DNA of 7,649 bases, taken from contig JAITEK010000036.1 of NCBI GenBank assembly GCA_031282085.1, forward strand, positions 1 through 7,649, given 5' to 3'. Position numbers and translations under genes: made by a program. Below the pieces are notes generated by a model, which worked only from the letters and a program-made list of their open reading frames with translations, was not told the origin of the DNA and made no database searches. Position 1 is the first letter of the stretch. The number at the start of each line of letters is the position of its first letter. Below are positions 5,853-7,649 of this stretch, in pieces. The stretch is from Coriobacteriales bacterium. Its GTDB lineage: Bacteria; Actinomycetota; Coriobacteriia; Coriobacteriales; UBA8131.

Positions 5853-5939
5853 GTCACGAGGCGGCTGCGCCGCCCGCGGCGTGTTGTGAGTCCGACGACT
5901 ACCGTCGCCGGTTGGACCCTGGGACAAGCCCAGGGTGAC
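5853..5939 (-). repeat. Three-hairpin dispersed repeat, copy D
   Basis: Minus orientation, subfamily I. Stem 1 is ACCCTGGG / CCCAGGGT with loop CTTGT. Stem 2 is CCGGCGAC / GTCGTCGG with one wobble and loop GGTA. Stem 3 is GGCGGC / GCCGCC with loop GCA, followed by CTCGTGAC. Every stem differs from copies A-C by changes on both arms that keep pairing. The tail begins 9 bp after the radical SAM stop codon; the head lies 27 bp from the cytochrome stop. A GGCGGCTGCG direct repeat brackets the tail end (5844-5853 and 5860-5869). Confidence 0.83.
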
Positions 5940-5957
5940 GAACAAAAATCCCGTAGG

Positions 5958-5976
5958 GCGCTGTTTCAGCGTTTTT
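5958..5976 (+). terminator. Intrinsic terminator for the radical SAM transcript, overlapping the cytochrome 3' end
   Basis: CGCTG, loop TTT, CAGCG at 5959-5971 is followed at once by TTTTT (5972-5976), a compact factor-independent terminator on the plus strand. A closing G-U pair can extend the stem. It lies 115 bp after the radical SAM stop, so repeat copy D would be in that transcript's 3' end. It overlaps the last codons and stop (5966-5968) of the convergent cytochrome gene. On the minus strand the T-run is separated from the stem, so it is less likely to terminate that direction. Confidence 0.6.
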
Positions 5977-6625
5977 CGTGACAGGTGCCGCATTGCCAGA
6001 TGCCGCGGTGGTGGCATTGGGCGCAATACTTCTTAGCGTCCTTCGGCAGGTCAGACGAATGGTTGTTGTGGCAACTGGTGCAACTGGCTGGGTTCTCGGC
6101 GTGCGTGGCGCCTTCGGGGCGCTGGTGAGGATTAACCACGGTTCCCTGGTCGTCTTTGAGCGCCTCGCTGCTCGCGGTGAGCACCGCAACCTCCTCAAGC
6201 GTACCATGGCACTCGATGCAGGTCTGCTCCTCCACCGTAAGCTGGGTCACCTTGGTTGCCGGTTTGTCGGCAAGTGTCACCCCTTCATGGGTAGTGGTGA
6301 GAACCGCCGTGTTGGTGTGGCAGTCAACGCAGGCCGTGCCGGTTGTGCTGGCGTGGGCCGCTGCCTGGGGATACTTGGCGGCGTCGACGTTGTCGGCCTC
6401 CGTGGTATGACAGGCTCCGCAATCGCTTTGCATGCTCCAGGCGATTGGTGTGGCGCTGAGCGCCTCATCATCCGCGGGCTGTGACGCGTCCTGCGAGGCG
6501 GCGTCTGCCGTCGGCTCGGCGCCGCGAGGGGCACAGCCGGTGGCGACCACTCCCAAAACGATTGTGAGTATTACCGTCGCCAGGCCCATGCCGGTAACGA
6601 GTGTTTTGCGTGTGATGCTGTTCAT
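5966..6625 (-). CDS. Hexahaem c-type cytochrome lipoprotein, electron-donor subunit of a flavoprotein reductase
   Basis: A 219-residue exported protein with six CxxCH haem-attachment motifs, at about 69, 99, 136, 182, 201 and 212. The N-terminus has basic residues, a hydrophobic segment (8-30) and a lipobox-like VATGC with Cys31 as the probable lipidated residue. An acidic, Ala/Ser-rich linker (35-60) would tether the haem domain to the outer face of the membrane. Extra histidines (91, 113, 167, 175, 189, 206) could be distal haem ligands. The domain resembles the small cytochrome c partners of soluble fumarate-reductase-like flavoproteins (Shewanella flavocytochrome c family, Cgr1 of Eggerthella). 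It lies 97 bp downstream of such a flavoprotein gene on the same strand, so it probably passes electrons from the quinone pool to it. AAGGA lies six bases before the ATG. The last two haem motifs are only eleven residues apart. Confidence 0.92.
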   Translation of the reverse strand: MNSITRKTLVTGMGLATVILTIVLGVVATGCAPRGAEPTADAASQDASQPADDEALSATPIAWSMQSDCGACHTTEADNVDAAKYPQAAAHASTTGTACVDCHTNTAVLTTTHEGVTLADKPATKVTQLTVEEQTCIECHGTLEEVAVLTASSEALKDDQGTVVNPHQRPEGATHAENPASCTSCHNNHSSDLPKDAKKYCAQCHHRGIWQCGTCHEKR

Positions 6626-6651
6626 TGGTTGTCCTTGGTTTCTGATGTGGC

Positions 6652-6681
6652 CCGGTGGGGCCGCCGCAACAGCCCCACCGG
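6652..6681 (-). other. Strong hairpin between the reductase and cytochrome genes
   Basis: Perfect 10-bp arms (CCGGTGGGGC / GCCCCACCGG) surround a 10-base loop in the 97-bp gap between the two genes. In the transcription direction there is no T-run after it, so it is not a standard terminator. It could stabilise the upstream message after processing, or reduce read-through and so set the ratio of reductase to cytochrome. The hairpin is visible; its role is inferred. Confidence 0.55.
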
Positions 6682-6722
6682 CATACTTCTTTACGTTTTG
6701 AGGCTACAAACTGCCCACAGCC

Positions 6723-7649
6723 CTACTTGGCGTCCCAGGCTTCGAGGGCGGCGGCGTGGCGCGCGCTGATGCGTCCCCACACCATGTTCTCAGCGTTGTT
6801 GCCGCCGGTGATGCCGTAGGAGTGGCTCTGGAAGTTGCCAAAGCAACCCGCAGCATACAGGCGCGGAATGGGGTTGAGGGCGGGATCGAGGACCTGACCG
6901 TGCTCGTTCTTCATCGGGCCACCGAGAGTTGAGCAGGAGCCGGGGTAGATGGCGTAGGCGTAATAGGGGCCGCTATCAAGAGCGACGAGGGTCTCGGCGC
7001 TCCGGTCAAAACGCGCGTCCCTACCGGCGGCGCAGAAGCCTTGATACTCGGCAAAGGTGGCCTTGAGCGCCTCAATATCCATCCAATGGTCAAAATCCTT
7101 CATCTTCTGGCCCAGCTCATCCAAGGTGTCACCCTTGAGGATCCAGCCGCGCTCAAGCTCGGGCTTGTTGTCCTGGCTCCAGCCATCCCAGGCGCGGATG
7201 CTGTCGGGCAGGTCGGTGGCAAAGTTGCCGCACTCAAACCAGTCGCCCTGGCTCGTGGAGAACTTGCCGGAGTCAAAGCAGCTCTGGTCAAAGACGCACC
7301 AGGTGGGGATGCGGTCGTAGTCGTCGATGGCGTCGTCGAAGTGCAGCAGCGTGTGCCAGCCGTTATGCGGCGAGCCCATGTTGTTCTCGTCCACGTAACG
7401 CTTGCCCAGGCGGTTGACGTTAAAGTACGTAAACGACGGCGGGAAGCACAGGATCGAGAAATCGAATTCGGGGTCGCGCGTCCACATGGAGTACATCGAG
7501 ATGGTCATGTCCATGTGCCACAGCTTGGCACCCACGTCCTCAGCCATCTTGATGCCGTCGCCGGTATTAAACTGCCAGCCCTCAAACTTAAAGGGGTAGC
7601 ATTTGAGGTACCTGTTCTTGAGCTCCTCATTAAACTCAAAGCCGCCCAG
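6723..7649 (-). CDS. FAD-dependent fumarate-reductase-like flavoprotein, C-terminal part (continues past the right edge)
   Basis: The last 308 residues of a respiratory flavoprotein reductase; the frame is open to base 7649, so the start and the N-terminal FAD-binding glycine motif lie outside. Visible are the FAD/substrate-domain block TGDGIKMAEDVGAKL (from about residue 29 of the fragment), NRLGKRYVDENN (79-90), YAAGCFGN (265-272) and HSYGITGGNNAEN (276-288), the last matching the C-terminal FAD loop of the family. It would reduce an organic acceptor using electrons from the hexahaem cytochrome encoded next, probably outside the cell membrane. Compared from memory with Shewanella flavocytochrome c3, the catalytic Arg402 (TTRD), His504 (HHTMGG) and Arg544 (ANRLGG) are replaced here (ENNMGS, SCSTLGG, SYGITGG). 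It is therefore unlikely to be a fumarate reductase. The substrate is unknown. Confidence 0.88.
   Translation of the reverse strand: MGGFEFNEELKNRYLKCYPFKFEGWQFNTGDGIKMAEDVGAKLWHMDMTISMYSMWTRDPEFDFSILCFPPSFTYFNVNRLGKRYVDENNMGSPHNGWHTLLHFDDAIDDYDRIPTWCVFDQSCFDSGKFSTSQGDWFECGNFATDLPDSIRAWDGWSQDNKPELERGWILKGDTLDELGQKMKDFDHWMDIEALKATFAEYQGFCAAGRDARFDRSAETLVALDSGPYYAYAIYPGSCSTLGGPMKNEHGQVLDPALNPIPRLYAAGCFGNFQSHSYGITGGNNAENMVWGRISARHAAALEAWDAK

Noticed and set aside
5978..6484. Plus-strand open frame opposite the cytochrome
   Set aside because: The minus strand encodes six CxxCH motifs and a lipoprotein signal; the plus frame is its shadow.
6652..6681. Intrinsic terminator between reductase and cytochrome
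   Set aside because: The stem is strong but no T-run follows in the direction of transcription, so it is listed only as a hairpin of unknown role.

Overview
The window (about 60% G+C by eye) looks like chromosomal DNA from an anaerobic actinobacterium of the Coriobacteriia, most likely Eggerthellaceae. The main reason is the right-hand gene pair: a large FAD-dependent reductase subunit followed by a small multihaem c-type cytochrome lipoprotein, a pairing that has expanded strongly in that family. An NADP-type secondary alcohol dehydrogenase and an oxygen-independent HemN-like radical SAM protein also suit an anaerobe. The taxon is an inference from gene content, not from a marker gene.

Layout from left to right: tail of a dispersed repeat (1-42); zinc alcohol dehydrogenase (minus strand, 85-1146); divergent intergenic region with a small palindrome and one repeat copy (1147-1552); HD-domain dGTPase-like protein (plus, 1553-2767); a 558-bp convergent region packed with five repeat copies (2768-3325); HAD-family phosphatase (minus, 3326-4294); short divergent region with a promoter-like site and a hairpin that buries the next gene's ribosome binding site (4295-4514); HemN/HemW-like radical SAM protein (plus, 4515-5843); one more repeat copy and a terminator (5853-5976); hexahaem cytochrome lipoprotein (minus, 5966-6625); and the C-terminal 308 residues of a flavoprotein reductase that runs off the right edge (minus, 6723-7649).

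How the genes relate: the reductase and cytochrome form one transcriptional direction, and together they would be a substrate-specific anaerobic respiratory reductase outside the membrane: membrane quinol to cytochrome to FAD to an organic acceptor. The residues that a fumarate reductase uses for catalysis appear to be replaced, so the acceptor is probably not fumarate. The other four genes are single-gene units alternating in strand, with no evident shared pathway.

The most unusual content is not protein-coding. Eight copies (one cut by the window edge) of an approximately 80-90-bp element lie between genes. Each complete copy can fold into three consecutive hairpins, and the stems differ between copies by paired, compensatory changes. 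The copies fall into two sequence subfamilies, sit with one defined end close to gene stop codons, and include a three-unit tandem array with an exact 99-bp period.
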